From Bacteroidales bacterium UBA1794 (lineage in GTDB: Bacteria; Bacteroidota; Bacteroidia; Bacteroidales; Bacteroidaceae): a stretch of 64,000 bases of DNA. Positions 7,648-15,604 of the stretch are shown piece by piece (within the stretch, counting starts at the first letter, position 1; every line of letters starts with the position of its first letter). The stretch covers positions 62,001-126,000 of the forward strand of contig DCFW01000040.1 of assembly GCA_002315435.1 (NCBI GenBank). Direction: 5' to 3'. The translations under genes and the position numbers were made by a program. Under the pieces are notes generated by a model. It was not told where the DNA came from and did no database searches. It saw only the letters and a list, made by a program, of their open reading frames with translations.

Positions 7648-8571
7648 TTATTTTATCGTGTTTATAAATTGTGTCATAAGCATATCTATAGAAAGCTGTT
7701 TCGCATGTGAAACAGCAAGGTTCAGACCACCGACAGAATCGATAAGTCCATTGTTTAAAGCATCTTGAGCAAAAAACATTTTGCCGCTCAAGACGCCATT
7801 GCATTCTTGATTAAGATTCTTTCGTGCACTTTTTACCTGATTCTGAAAGCCTTGAGCAAGTGGGTCAAGCGTTTCAGCCTGGATGTCTTCATAACTACCC
7901 GCCAAAGCGTTATGGTATGATTTATTTTTATCCGTTGATAATGTCGAATAAATCTCATGAAGTTTAACTCCTTCCATCTGATTCTTACCTGAGTAATCAG
8001 GCAAAGAGACCATGACACCGATTGAACCGAACTCTGATGAGATATCATTATCGGCCATGATTTCATTGCAATAGCTCGCAGCGTAATAAGCAGCTGAAGC
8101 GCATAAATCACAACAGGCGACAACCGGTTTATTTTTACTCTGTGCATATTGTATTGCATCCCTCATTGGAGCAATCGAATCGACACAGCCACCGCCCGAA
8201 TCAATTGCCAATACAATTGCGCAAATGGTGTCGGCATCGGCCGCCTCTCTAATTTGAGAGGCGATCTCTGCCGTACCATAATTACACCATGTTCCGTTTT
8301 TGGTCATTGTACCATTAAGCGAAACAAGTGCCACGCTACCTTTTGGCGCGTTTGAATATGTTGAGCCGGTGTCAGCCTTTGCCTTAGAATCTAAAGACAA
8401 AGACATAAATGTAGATTTAAGCGGGTTACGTTCAGAAAAGAGCGTATTATCATAGATCTTGCCTCTACCCTCTAACATATTTTGTATGGTAGGATAGAGG
8501 GTATCAAGTTCGCGGGCAGATAAGAACCACTGCCCGCGACATATGATGTTCATTAAATAAGAAAAGCTCAT
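7648..8571 (-). CDS. S49-family head maturation protease
   Basis: A 307-residue serine peptidase of the SppA/SohB type, used by many phages to cleave scaffold during head assembly. Family landmarks are DSGGG at residues 124-128, ASAAYY with the likely nucleophile Ser159 (158-163), and FGSIGV at 181-186. There is no signal peptide or membrane anchor, which separates it from cellular signal-peptide peptidases and fits a phage role. It heads the head-gene operon, 7 bases before the capsid gene, and has its own -7 box TACTTTTG 23 bases before the start codon. Confidence 0.85.
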   Translation of the reverse strand: MSFSYLMNIICRGQWFLSARELDTLYPTIQNMLEGRGKIYDNTLFSERNPLKSTFMSLSLDSKAKADTGSTYSNAPKGSVALVSLNGTMTKNGTWCNYGTAEIASQIREAADADTICAIVLAIDSGGGCVDSIAPMRDAIQYAQSKNKPVVACCDLCASAAYYAASYCNEIMADNDISSEFGSIGVMVSLPDYSGKNQMEGVKLHEIYSTLSTDKNKSYHNALAGSYEDIQAETLDPLAQGFQNQVKSARKNLNQECNGVLSGKMFFAQDALNNGLIDSVGGLNLAVSHAKQLSIDMLMTQFINTIK

Positions 8572-8593
8572 AATACTTTGTGTTTGTGTATCA

Positions 8594-8601
8594 CAAAAGT
8601 A
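8594..8601 (-). promoter_or_regulatory. Promoter box of the protease-capsid operon
   Basis: CAAAAGTA on the plus strand reads TACTTTTG on the minus strand, a match to TAnnTTTG. It sits 23 bases before the protease start and 33 bases before the stop of the preceding gene, so head genes may be expressed separately from the genes upstream. Confidence 0.5.
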
Positions 8602-8633
8602 CTATGAGCTTTATACTATAAAAAGGACGGTTG

Positions 8634-9053
8634 CTATACGAATATCTTTGCCGATTCAGGGTGTTTATGCGTGAATTTGATAATCGTTTTGATTGGTTTG
8701 CCTGATTCTTCAATGAAGAACTGCACCGGAAATTCATTGTTACCGACAATTACCTGCTCACCTGTTGAACGTGTCAGGCGGAAAACACATTGATTTAATG
8801 AAAGAAGATTCAGTGTTGAATCTCTTGCACCTGCAAGTGTGATTGTTGCTGCTTGCTCCTGGTATGTTTTATCCTCGTCGTTTTTATCAGAGAACTCAAT
8901 AGAGCGTGTTGAGTATTCACAGAAATTCTTTTCATCCTCTGGGTATAAGAACGAAACGGTATTATGTCCCGGTTGATCATATAATCTAACCAATGATGCT
9001 TTTGCAATTTCACATTTTATATAAGAAGCGATTTTTTGTTGCTGAGTTTTCAT
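8634..9053 (-). CDS. Probable phage structural protein
   Basis: A 139-residue, beta-rich protein with alternating polar and hydrophobic residues and a central stretch of TITLAGARDSTLNLLSL. The composition resembles small virion proteins of Bacteroidetes phages, but I cannot place it in a named family. It lies just before the protease-capsid operon, on the same strand, with the promoter box at 8594-8601 between them. No signal peptide or membrane segment is present. Confidence 0.5.
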   Translation of the reverse strand: MKTQQQKIASYIKCEIAKASLVRLYDQPGHNTVSFLYPEDEKNFCEYSTRSIEFSDKNDEDKTYQEQAATITLAGARDSTLNLLSLNQCVFRLTRSTGEQVIVGNNEFPVQFFIEESGKPIKTIIKFTHKHPESAKIFV

Positions 9054-9154
9054 TCCTTTATTTGATTTTGTTTTATCGACGAAATTCTATTTTCGATTAA
9101 AAAATAACAGTTTTAGGTCGACAAAACGGGATTTTTAGTTAAAAATATTTTTTG

Positions 9155-9346
9155 TTATTTTTCTGCTATTTTCAGTGTTGAAATGCCACCGACTAGCTCT
9201 GCATCGTTTTTCTTAATTTCGATGCGATTCTTAGATTGAGAAATGAAGATAAGTGCATCTTCATCCTCACCGCTGAATTGGGCTATATTGTTTTTACCAA
9301 TGAACACCACATTGAGGTTGTACCATTTTCCTTTTATAAGTTTCAT
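9155..9346 (-). CDS. Small unknown protein of the phage block
   Basis: A 63-residue protein with short beta strands and a Gly-Glu-Asp-Glu-Asp loop. It resembles no family I know. It follows the ASCH-like gene by only 5 bases, so it is part of the same transcript. The 101 bases after it contain an A/T-rich stretch with two TCGAC copies (about 9077 and 9118) and no further gene. Confidence 0.45.
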   Translation of the reverse strand: MKLIKGKWYNLNVVFIGKNNIAQFSGEDEDALIFISQSKNRIEIKKNDAELVGGISTLKIAEK

Positions 9347-9351
9347 TTGTG

Positions 9352-9936
9352 TTATTTGATTAATTTAAATTCGTAAGCGAAAATATAAGGATTACGTTCC
9401 CAAGTACCTTTGCCACATATTTTGTTAATAAGAGATGCAAATGCTTTACGAGGCTTATTGAAAAATTCATAACATCCTTTTTTTGATTCATCTTTATATG
9501 AAAAACTATATCCTTTACTATCCATCATATCGTTTCTTATCCCCTCTTTCAAGCAATCTTCCTCCGAAATATCTTGTAATCTTTCGACCTTAATATCCGT
9601 TATTTTTATTTGGTGAGGCATAGCATCAGGCAAAACAAATAATTTGTTATTCCATGATGGCATATCTTCTGTTATACGAGTTGGAATATAATGACTTCCT
9701 TTTTCATCATAAATAGTTTTATAGCTTTGCGCAATTGCAACCACTTCACCGACTTTATATTTTGGCTCTACATATTCCCATATACATGAGTTGATTTTCC
9801 CATAAAGAAGACTATCTTCAATTTTATATCCTATGTATTTTTTATTATTTTCAGCTAATCTCCTCGTTCTCAGTTTGGAGCCATCAATAACCATTTCAGT
9901 TAAATTGAAGCGGTCGCTAAACATTTCTTTTTTCAT
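9352..9936 (-). CDS. ASCH-like phage accessory protein
   Basis: A 194-residue member of a phage-borne family with an ASCH/PUA-like fold. Its ordered landmarks are an early TEMVIDGSKLRTRR (compare FSTEMVRAILDGRKTQTRR in enterobacterial relatives), a Lys-Val-Gly-Glu-Val-Val strand, ITDIKVERLQDISEEDCLKE in the middle, and a C-terminal Gly-Thr-Trp-Glu-Arg-Asn-Pro-Tyr...Phe block. Related proteins are common in prophages; RNA or nucleotide binding is suspected from the fold but not established. It sits 12 bases after a 60-residue gene and 5 bases before a 63-residue one. Confidence 0.68.
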   Translation of the reverse strand: MKKEMFSDRFNLTEMVIDGSKLRTRRLAENNKKYIGYKIEDSLLYGKINSCIWEYVEPKYKVGEVVAIAQSYKTIYDEKGSHYIPTRITEDMPSWNNKLFVLPDAMPHQIKITDIKVERLQDISEEDCLKEGIRNDMMDSKGYSFSYKDESKKGCYEFFNKPRKAFASLINKICGKGTWERNPYIFAYEFKLIK

Positions 9937-9948
9937 CTTGATTCTATT

Positions 9949-10131
9949 TTATAAGTGATCATATTCTATTTTTTCCCATTTCTGACCATCATAGGTAATG
10001 AGGTCTTTTGATAAGTCTATTACAATCATGCTATTTTCAGCACTGTAATTATTCTTGTAGTCGTACCATTCTGTATAGAATGCAGATTTCTTACCCGTTT
10101 TAGGGTCTGTTATTTGTATTAGGTATCTCAT
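9949..10131 (-). CDS. Small unknown protein of the phage block
   Basis: A 60-residue protein that starts with a beta strand (MRYLIQITDPKTGK) and ends in a short acidic segment. The Asp-Pro-Lys-Thr-Gly-Lys-Lys turn followed by an aromatic strand suggests a compact beta fold. Its neighbours are 3 and 12 bases away on the same strand, which supports translation. No function can be assigned. Confidence 0.5.
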   Translation of the reverse strand: MRYLIQITDPKTGKKSAFYTEWYDYKNNYSAENSMIVIDLSKDLITYDGQKWEKIEYDHL

Positions 10132-10134
10132 AGA

Positions 10135-10515
10135 TTATTCTTTATAACAGAATTCTTCAAATAGAATAAGTACTGGTTCTGTTTTGCCCATTACCCATTC
10201 ACCTCTTCCGTCTTTTTTGCCATCAGGAGCCTTAACAATTTTATGGATGCTATTGTCCGTCATTGATTCGAATTCATTGCCACAAGCATGGCAATGAGTA
10301 ATTTGTATGCTGATTCTTTGGCTCTTATTGGTGCACAATTCGTGTCTTTTAAACTCTGCGTTAGTAAAAGAAATTTGTCCCAATTGATATGATTTGCCTT
10401 TTGCTCCGCATGTAGTGCAGATATATTCATCATAACTTTTTTTACCTCTGAATCTAGTAATGTTATTAACCTTATTCCACGTATGTCGACCATACCTTAA
10501 TGATACTTCAAACAT
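10135..10515 (-). CDS. Zinc-ribbon-like phage protein
   Basis: A 126-residue protein with two Cys pairs, CTTCG near residues 35-38 and CHACG near 95-98, which could form zinc knuckles. The segment between them contains the single motif HELC. Such small zinc-binding proteins are common accessory genes in Bacteroidetes prophages and often have no known role. It is 3 bases from the gene downstream and 20 bases from the gene upstream. DNA or RNA binding is plausible but unproved. Confidence 0.55.
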   Translation of the reverse strand: MFEVSLRYGRHTWNKVNNITRFRGKKSYDEYICTTCGAKGKSYQLGQISFTNAEFKRHELCTNKSQRISIQITHCHACGNEFESMTDNSIHKIVKAPDGKKDGRGEWVMGKTEPVLILFEEFCYKE

Positions 10516-10535
10516 AATTTATTTCTCCTATTTTA

Positions 10536-10856
10536 TTATTTAAATAATGATAATTGATCACCGGGTCTTCTGATAATTTCTAAATGTTCATCTTCATCTT
10601 GAATGTTCTCTAATGTATCTTCATCAATGGGATGAAAATAAAATGGGCCTCCTATCATATATTGATACGGACATTCTATTAAATCAGCTACAATATGAAG
10701 ATGTGGTTTTCTCTGTTTGTCCGGAGGATGATTATCGAAATTCGGCTTTGGACATTTACAATCGTATATTATATTCTTGGCTTGATATATTCTACCTTCA
10801 GTGCACTCTTTATGCCCTTTCCAATGGCAAATAAATTTATCTCCAACTTGTATCAT
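10536..10856 (-). CDS. Unknown phage protein with Cys/His residues
   Basis: I start this gene at ATG 10856, giving 106 residues that begin MIQVGDKFICHW. A 14-residue longer frame exists, but the chosen start overlaps the upstream stop in a 4-base ATGA, the usual sign of coupled translation. The protein has an N-terminal strand-rich part with scattered Cys and His (CHWKGHKEC, CKCPKP) and an acidic C-terminus. It may bind a metal. No family is recognised. Confidence 0.5.
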   Translation of the reverse strand: MIQVGDKFICHWKGHKECTEGRIYQAKNIIYDCKCPKPNFDNHPPDKQRKPHLHIVADLIECPYQYMIGGPFYFHPIDEDTLENIQDEDEHLEIIRRPGDQLSLFK

Positions 10857-11047
10857 AATTGATTTGCTTTTATGACTTCTGCAATATGTGGTGTACATAG
10901 AGCATAGCCGTTTAATACTTTTACTCTAACTAGGTTTCCGCGCTTTTGCTCAAGAGCTTTTAGCTCGTTGAGATAGTGGGTTGATTCCGCTATTTTACGG
11001 TCGAGTGTATCTATTTTTTCTTCTTTAATCATATCTATTTCATTCAA
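10853..11047 (-). CDS. Small coiled-coil-like phage protein
   Basis: A 64-residue protein with a helical N-terminal half (EEKIDTLDRKIAESTHYLNE) that could form a short coiled coil, followed by a strand-rich tail. It overlaps both neighbours by 4 bases (ATGA type), placing it firmly in the operon. Function unknown. Confidence 0.5.
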   Translation of the reverse strand: MNEIDMIKEEKIDTLDRKIAESTHYLNELKALEQKRGNLVRVKVLNGYALCTPHIAEVIKANQL

Positions 11048-11550
11048 AAGTTTAATGTCAATTGAGATTGGATATCGTTATTTACTTCTTCAGTGATGCG
11101 CTCACGGTTGCGGTAGTCCATCTTTTTTATACTGTCGTAATTGACTGTATTGTTTTTAATGGAATAGCTTTTTAGAAAGCCTTTAATGATGTTGTCTTGG
11201 CTGTAGCCTTTCTCATAACCTGTGAGGAAGTAAGCGCGAATTCGCAACTTAAATTCAGCCATGATGAATTGTTCCAACATTTTCCGTTTCCAGGGAATTA
11301 TTGTTATATAGTTGCCTGAGAAAATGTGATGATTCCATGCATTTACGGGTAAATAGATGATGATGTGATACTCTGTCATTGGCACAGCCGGTGATGTGGC
11401 CGCTACAGTAAGCATGCTATTGATGTATTTACCTATATCATTGCTCGTTTTTAGCAATATACCACCGTCTTGTTCTTCGAACTCATGGTATAGAAAATCT
11501 ATACACAACTGTGGCAAGTCAATGTCTATCAGTGGTTTATTAATGTCCAT
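11044..11550 (-). CDS. Unknown phage protein after the iteron region
   Basis: A 168-residue protein with a hydrophobic strand-rich middle (YHIIIYLPVNAW) and a charged, helical C-terminus. It has no signal peptide and no motif I recognise. It is the first gene after the repeat-rich gap at 11551-11909, so it may be the first gene of a separate transcript. Its stop overlaps the next small gene by 4 bases. A replication or regulatory role would fit the place but is only a guess. Confidence 0.5.
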   Translation of the reverse strand: MDINKPLIDIDLPQLCIDFLYHEFEEQDGGILLKTSNDIGKYINSMLTVAATSPAVPMTEYHIIIYLPVNAWNHHIFSGNYITIIPWKRKMLEQFIMAEFKLRIRAYFLTGYEKGYSQDNIIKGFLKSYSIKNNTVNYDSIKKMDYRNRERITEEVNNDIQSQLTLNF

Positions 11551-11909
11551 TTGATTTTTATTTTGTTCTTGGGTTTAAATGTTGGTTACTACAAACTACA
11601 TCTTGTTAATTAACTGTTATTCAGTGGCTTATCTATTATTTCTTTGTAGTACCCACCTCTTTGTCGTATGGTGTAGTATGCTGTAGTTAGCCCATTGATT
11701 TTGTAATGCATACTACATTATTTCATACTTAAGTCACTGTAAATAAGAGGCTTTGTAAGTGATTGAAATAGGTGTAGTATGGTAGTATGCTAACATTCAT
11801 ATTTTCCCTTTTCTTTTATATTTATATTATATCTATATTCTTCTTCTATATGTAGTATGAATATTATATTGAAGATATATATACAGTGTGTGCATATCTG
11901 TGTCCATCT
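11551..11909. other. AT-rich, iteron-bearing gap; candidate replication origin
   Basis: No gene is seen in these 359 bases. GTAGTATG occurs four times on the plus strand (11673-11680, 11774-11781, 11782-11789, 11852-11859) and once on the minus strand (11709-11716). A one-mismatch copy, GTCGTATG, sits at 11663-11670. Shorter GTAG/CTAC relatives lie at 11587-11600 and 11646-11653. A very A/T-rich tract (about 11793-11885) lies between and after copies. It follows directly the helicase/primase gene, a layout known for origins of SaPI-type satellites, where iterons flank an AT-rich tract 3' of the rep gene. Confidence 0.55.
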
Positions 11910-13154
11910 TTAAAATAATTGAGTTAATAAATATCCATATCTCGGACCGGTATTGCATCTGCGTGACGTCCGCTCATAACCTAGCATCCTTAATGCCTGT
12001 CCTATTGATTGCTCGTCAACTTTATCATTATAATGGATTTTGCGTGCATCCCGAAGATCACGTAGAATCTCTGACGGCATTTTAAATACAGGCAAATCAT
12101 TAGGAGCCGGTATGCGATAATATTCTTTTATGAGTTTCGTAGCTGAAGTTTCAATGACATAGCGTTGATTCATATTAGTGAAGTCTGCAAAATCATCTTT
12201 ATTCCACACGTAGTCGAAGCTGCTTTTACGAAAGAGTAGGAGGGCTTCAGACCAAATCTGATCAACATCTAGCTTATTGCTATATGCTTGATCGATGTCG
12301 TCAATTTCAATTGCAGCGATGCGTCGTAATAGACCGTTGTCACTATTGAAAAGGAATCCACCCATCTCTTGCGTTTTATTGCTTGTAAAGGCACAGGACG
12401 CGATTCTAGGCACACGAGTGGTGAATGATTCACCAGGCAGCTTGCGATCCATTTCTGCAAGCGACATGTTCTTTTTAAATGTAGTCTCGGTTGCTTTCGT
12501 TATGCCGACAAATTCATCGAAGTTGGTAATGAATTTTGTGGCAAAACTGTCAGTCATTTTGAACACAGCTTCGTCGCGATCTGATATCACATAATAGTCT
12601 TGCAAGGATTCAGGTACCAGGAAGCGAATTAATGTGCTTTTACCTATTCCGCCCTTGGCATTTATGAAGCCGATCATCACATCATTGCAATGTTGGCCAT
12701 ATATTCCGGCAACAGCAGCTACAAGCCATTTTTTTATCAAGTAATTCAACCGTTTTTGATAATATCCTTCTTCTTTATCTAAGAAGTCATGAGCAACAAT
12801 GTGATAGCAGTATTTATCGATATTGCTTTCGCCTTTATATTGTCCTTCCAAGCTGCTGAAATAATCCAAAATAGGGTTAAATGCGTGCATCTGATTGGGA
12901 TTTGTTATAATGGCTTTAAGCAATGCCCGGCTGCATGGTATGTTTTCATCAAACATGTGCAGATAGATGTCATTCTCGGTAATAGGGTGGGCATACTCGC
13001 GTGATTTGGATGCGATGTAACTTTTAGTGTTATCAAATATATTGATACGCACCTCATAGTTATCATCAATCCATTTTCGGATTGATTCAACACGTCCGGA
13101 TGTATTGCTACCGTTTGCTGTGATATGAGTTATTTCTCTACTGTTGTTGATCAT
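11910..13154 (-). CDS. VirE-type (VapE) replication helicase/primase-associated protein
   Basis: A 414-residue P-loop protein of the VirE/VapE kind found in phages, islands and satellites. A Walker A motif NAKGGIGKST lies near residues 167-176, a Walker B-like strand FITNFDEF near 213-220, and the segment ending in CAFTSNKTQ near 260 matches the sensor-1 Asn of the family. Such proteins act as replication initiators or helicases for the element. It forms an overlapping cassette with the DnaC-like gene upstream (4-base ATGA overlap) and is followed by the iteron region. No primase domain is visible at its N-terminus, so any primase would come from elsewhere. Confidence 0.75.
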   Translation of the reverse strand: MINNSREITHITANGSNTSGRVESIRKWIDDNYEVRINIFDNTKSYIASKSREYAHPITENDIYLHMFDENIPCSRALLKAIITNPNQMHAFNPILDYFSSLEGQYKGESNIDKYCYHIVAHDFLDKEEGYYQKRLNYLIKKWLVAAVAGIYGQHCNDVMIGFINAKGGIGKSTLIRFLVPESLQDYYVISDRDEAVFKMTDSFATKFITNFDEFVGITKATETTFKKNMSLAEMDRKLPGESFTTRVPRIASCAFTSNKTQEMGGFLFNSDNGLLRRIAAIEIDDIDQAYSNKLDVDQIWSEALLLFRKSSFDYVWNKDDFADFTNMNQRYVIETSATKLIKEYYRIPAPNDLPVFKMPSEILRDLRDARKIHYNDKVDEQSIGQALRMLGYERTSRRCNTGPRYGYLLTQLF

Positions 13155-13828
13155 ATCACTAGCGGTTTACGTCTGCTCTTGCCAGGCAATTCAATAACGT
13201 TAAACATCTCTTGCATCCTTGATGTGATGAATTTGCCGTAACCGTGATGATCATCAGTGCCTGATAGCGTTTCGATTTTGAAATTGCTTGTAGCGAACGT
13301 CCGAGCACCGTTTTCATATCTTTGTGAAAAAAGGTCTACGATAGGCCGTATCTTACGCCCAAAATCAGATTCCTCGTGGTTTTCACGTCCCAGATCATCT
13401 ATGAACATAGGACGTTCGGAAAGGAATCTAATGCCTTTTTCTTTAATGAGATCAAATAAATTCTTGCTATGTACTATAAGCGTACGGTGTTTTGTGAGAT
13501 AATCCTGTACTTGAATAAATGATTTCATTAGAACGGTTTTGCCTGAGCCGATTGCACCCATCATATATATCCCTCTGTTAATATCAAGTTTGCAGGCTTT
13601 ATGTCCAATTAAGTAGAGATAAAGTTGTTGCATTACTTCTCTATTGTCATCATCCCAATAAAAAGAGTCCGGTGAATGTCTCTTTGTTAGAATCTGATCT
13701 CCATACCCTTTTAGTAGTTGCCAATATAGTTCTCCGGATAAATTAGGAGAATGCCATGCATTTCTACTATCAATTATTTTTTTGTTTTCCTCCTCAAAGG
13801 TGTTTGACAAATTATTCAAAGTCTCCAT
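13151..13828 (-). CDS. DnaC-like helicase loader ATPase
   Basis: A 225-residue AAA+ ATPase with Walker A GAIGSGKT near residues 90-97 and Walker B PMFIDDLG near 140-147, followed by an arginine-containing C-terminal part, as in DnaC/IstB-type proteins. In phages such proteins load a replicative helicase onto the origin. It overlaps the loader-associated gene upstream by 17 bases and the VirE-type gene downstream by 4 bases, a compact replication cassette. The host DnaB is encoded elsewhere (59.9 kb); whether this ATPase loads DnaB or the VirE-type protein is open. Confidence 0.75.
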   Translation of the reverse strand: METLNNLSNTFEEENKKIIDSRNAWHSPNLSGELYWQLLKGYGDQILTKRHSPDSFYWDDDNREVMQQLYLYLIGHKACKLDINRGIYMMGAIGSGKTVLMKSFIQVQDYLTKHRTLIVHSKNLFDLIKEKGIRFLSERPMFIDDLGRENHEESDFGRKIRPIVDLFSQRYENGARTFATSNFKIETLSGTDDHHGYGKFITSRMQEMFNVIELPGKSRRKPLVI

Positions 13829-14285
13829 CTTTTTCTCCTTTCGCCGGTGTAGACATTGTCTTGCCGGTCACTTTAAAAAAGTTTTTATATCCCGTTGCCA
13901 TTGCATACTTTAGATACTTCATTGCCTCCGGTTCTTTTTTATCACTGATATCGAACAAATGTTGTAAAGCCATTTGCTCTTGTCTCGAGCAGTATTCAAT
14001 GTTGAATTTTTCAAGTAAATAATCTTTCCAATACTGCCAAAGACCTTGAAACTCTTCACTCTCAAACGGCATCTTTATTTTTACAGGCTTGACTGCCCCT
14101 TTAATTTGTTTGTCAAAGGTGCCTATCATATTTATCAGTGTCTCATAATCCTTAATGACCGGATTCATCTTGGCTTTTACAATTGTCGGCAAGCCACAAT
14201 TTAAATATTCATTGATATTTTTTGATACTTTATCAGTCTGTTGCCAAATACTATCCCAGAGCGCATTTTTGCTCTTGGTTCTCAT
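13812..14285 (-). CDS. Small replication-module protein
   Basis: A 157-residue protein ahead of the DnaC-like gene. Its C-terminal part (EPEAMKYLKYAMATGYKNFF, residues 117-136) resembles the helix-turn stretch of phage replisome-organiser and DnaD/DnaT-type proteins, which carry a similar Ala-Ile/Met-...-Gly-Tyr/Trp-Lys pattern. The N-terminal half is helical and unassigned. The 17-base overlap with the loader and 4-base overlap with the gene upstream support a shared replication role. The likeness is by eye only. Confidence 0.5.
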   Translation of the reverse strand: MRTKSKNALWDSIWQQTDKVSKNINEYLNCGLPTIVKAKMNPVIKDYETLINMIGTFDKQIKGAVKPVKIKMPFESEEFQGLWQYWKDYLLEKFNIEYCSRQEQMALQHLFDISDKKEPEAMKYLKYAMATGYKNFFKVTGKTMSTPAKGEKDGDFE

Positions 14286-14530
14286 AGGCGGTTAATGATA
14301 AAAGGAAGATCATTATTAAGCTTTTCTACGTCTTTTGTTGCTATTTGAATGCCGATGCCCCATTCTGTTTCTTCATCATCAAGAGCACGGCTTCTAAGCA
14401 CATGGGTATAAGAAAGCTTATCGATTTCATCTGCTAATCTTGTTGTTTTGAAATTGCAGATAATGTTTAACTTGTGATCTATTACTTCACCGATTTTTGC
14501 GGTTTTGTTCTCTGATTTAATTGTTGTCAT
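14282..14530 (-). CDS. Small unknown early phage protein
   Basis: An 82-residue protein with a TIKSENKTAKIGE N-terminus and a mixed strand-helix middle. It overlaps the replication-module gene by 4 bases (ATGA), so it belongs to the early operon. No family is recognised, and no metal, membrane or HTH motif is visible. Confidence 0.45.
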   Translation of the reverse strand: MTTIKSENKTAKIGEVIDHKLNIICNFKTTRLADEIDKLSYTHVLRSRALDDEETEWGIGIQIATKDVEKLNNDLPFIINRL

Positions 14531-14566
14531 TGTTGTAATTTTTTGATGGTTAAAAACGATGTTTGC

Positions 14567-15136
14567 TTATTTAATTAAATTATGTTCGTAGCAATATGCC
14601 ACCAGCTCTGCAATTGTTTTGCACGCTGTTTTTTTGAGAATGATTTTACGTCTGTTATTAATGGTATTTACTGATCGGCAGAGGTGCAATGCAATCTGAT
14701 CCGCAGTCATGTGCTGCATTACTATCATGCGAATGATTGTCATATCGCTGTCGGTCAATTTAGTTGTGAACTTGGGATTGCAAATAATCCCATTGTATTT
14801 GCATGTCCCTCTAAGGGGGCAAGAAATGAATTCAAAATTCAGAGTACCTGATGCGTCTATATCCAGAATATTATCATAAGGGCCGAAGTTGCATTTTATG
14901 AACTGGCGTACATTGAGGAAATCATGATACAAATGATTCATTTTAGAGCTTGCATTTAATTCTTCACATGCTGTGTATGCTTGTAAATAATCTGATTGCA
15001 ATAAAATTTTCATTGGTACAATGAAATCTCTACGAGATTGCGTCAGTATGAAAATCTCACCGTCTTTTTGTTTTACGATGATCTCCCCGGACGGTTCTTG
15101 ATAAAATTCCATTTCAACTAATTCAAGTTCCATCAT
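14567..15136 (-). CDS. LuxR-type HTH regulator of the phage early operon
   Basis: A 189-residue protein whose last 65 residues form a GerE/LuxR-type DNA-binding domain: TKLTDSDMTIIRMI, then MTADQIALHLCRSVNTINNRR as helices 2-3 of the HTH, ending in KTIAELVAYCYEHNLI. The first 120 residues show no receiver domain with phosphorylatable Asp and no PAS signature; they look like a small alpha/beta sensor region. It overlaps the Cro-like gene upstream by 4 bases. A LuxR-type regulator as second gene of a phage early operon may be an induction sensor or an activator of later genes. Confidence 0.68.
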   Translation of the reverse strand: MMELELVEMEFYQEPSGEIIVKQKDGEIFILTQSRRDFIVPMKILLQSDYLQAYTACEELNASSKMNHLYHDFLNVRQFIKCNFGPYDNILDIDASGTLNFEFISCPLRGTCKYNGIICNPKFTTKLTDSDMTIIRMIVMQHMTADQIALHLCRSVNTINNRRKIILKKTACKTIAELVAYCYEHNLIK

Positions 15137-15345
15137 GAAAATAATTCAGTTACCGGGATGTTTGTTAATTCACTAAGTTTTCTCTTTGCAAGTGGGGATG
15201 GCTTTGCCTTTTGATTAATCCATCTGTAAACCGTTGATTCCGTTACGGCACATTCTTCTGCGATTCTCTTGATAAAGAGTGATCTTTCGGTTGTTTTGGT
15301 GTCTGACAGCCGATGAACATAGTCTTTAAGTGCTAATTTTGTCAT
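15133..15345 (-). CDS. Cro-like HTH protein, first gene of the leftward operon
   Basis: A 70-residue protein with a helix-turn-helix at about residues 26-47 (AEECAVTESTVYRWINQKAK) and little else, the size of a Cro or excisionase-type phage regulator. It is the first gene of the minus-strand operon and diverges from the CI-like gene across a 259-base control region full of palindromes. Its stop overlaps the LuxR-type gene by 4 bases. It probably competes with the CI-like protein for the palindromes at 15389-15560, as in lambdoid switches; this is inference. Confidence 0.68.
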   Translation of the reverse strand: MTKLALKDYVHRLSDTKTTERSLFIKRIAEECAVTESTVYRWINQKAKPSPLAKRKLSELTNIPVTELFS

Positions 15346-15384
15346 AATTGAAAAATTTAATTGTTATATAATTTATTTTCTTCC

Positions 15385-15560
15385 TATATTTGCACTGTGC
15401 AAACGAATAAGCGCATTGCGCAATGCACGGATGGCATAACGTTGCTATATATATTTGCACACCGCATGCATTTATTTGCTTAATGCAATTTTTTATTTGC
15501 ATGATGCAAAGTAAAGTAATATTTTCTTATTACGCAAAATATTTTTGCATATAATGCAAA
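15385..15560. promoter_or_regulatory. Immunity control region with palindromic operators
   Basis: Between the divergent regulators lie TTTGCACTGTGCAAA (15389-15403), GCATTGCGCAATGC (15413-15426), TTTGCTTAATGCAA (15475-15488, imperfect), TTTGCATGATGCAAA (15496-15510) and TTTGCATATAATGCAAA (15544-15560). All share TTGCA half-sites. TATATTTG boxes at 15385-15392 and 15450-15457 fit plus-strand promoters, and the first overlaps the first palindrome, so a repressor bound there would block the CI-like gene's own promoter. Confidence 0.7.
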
Positions 15561-15604
15561 GTATTTTTGCTTAATTTGTGTAATTAATTGTAATACAACG
15601 CTTT

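Noticed and set aside
11585..11860. Repeats considered as a CRISPR array
   Set aside because: Units are only 8 bases, irregularly spaced and in both orientations.
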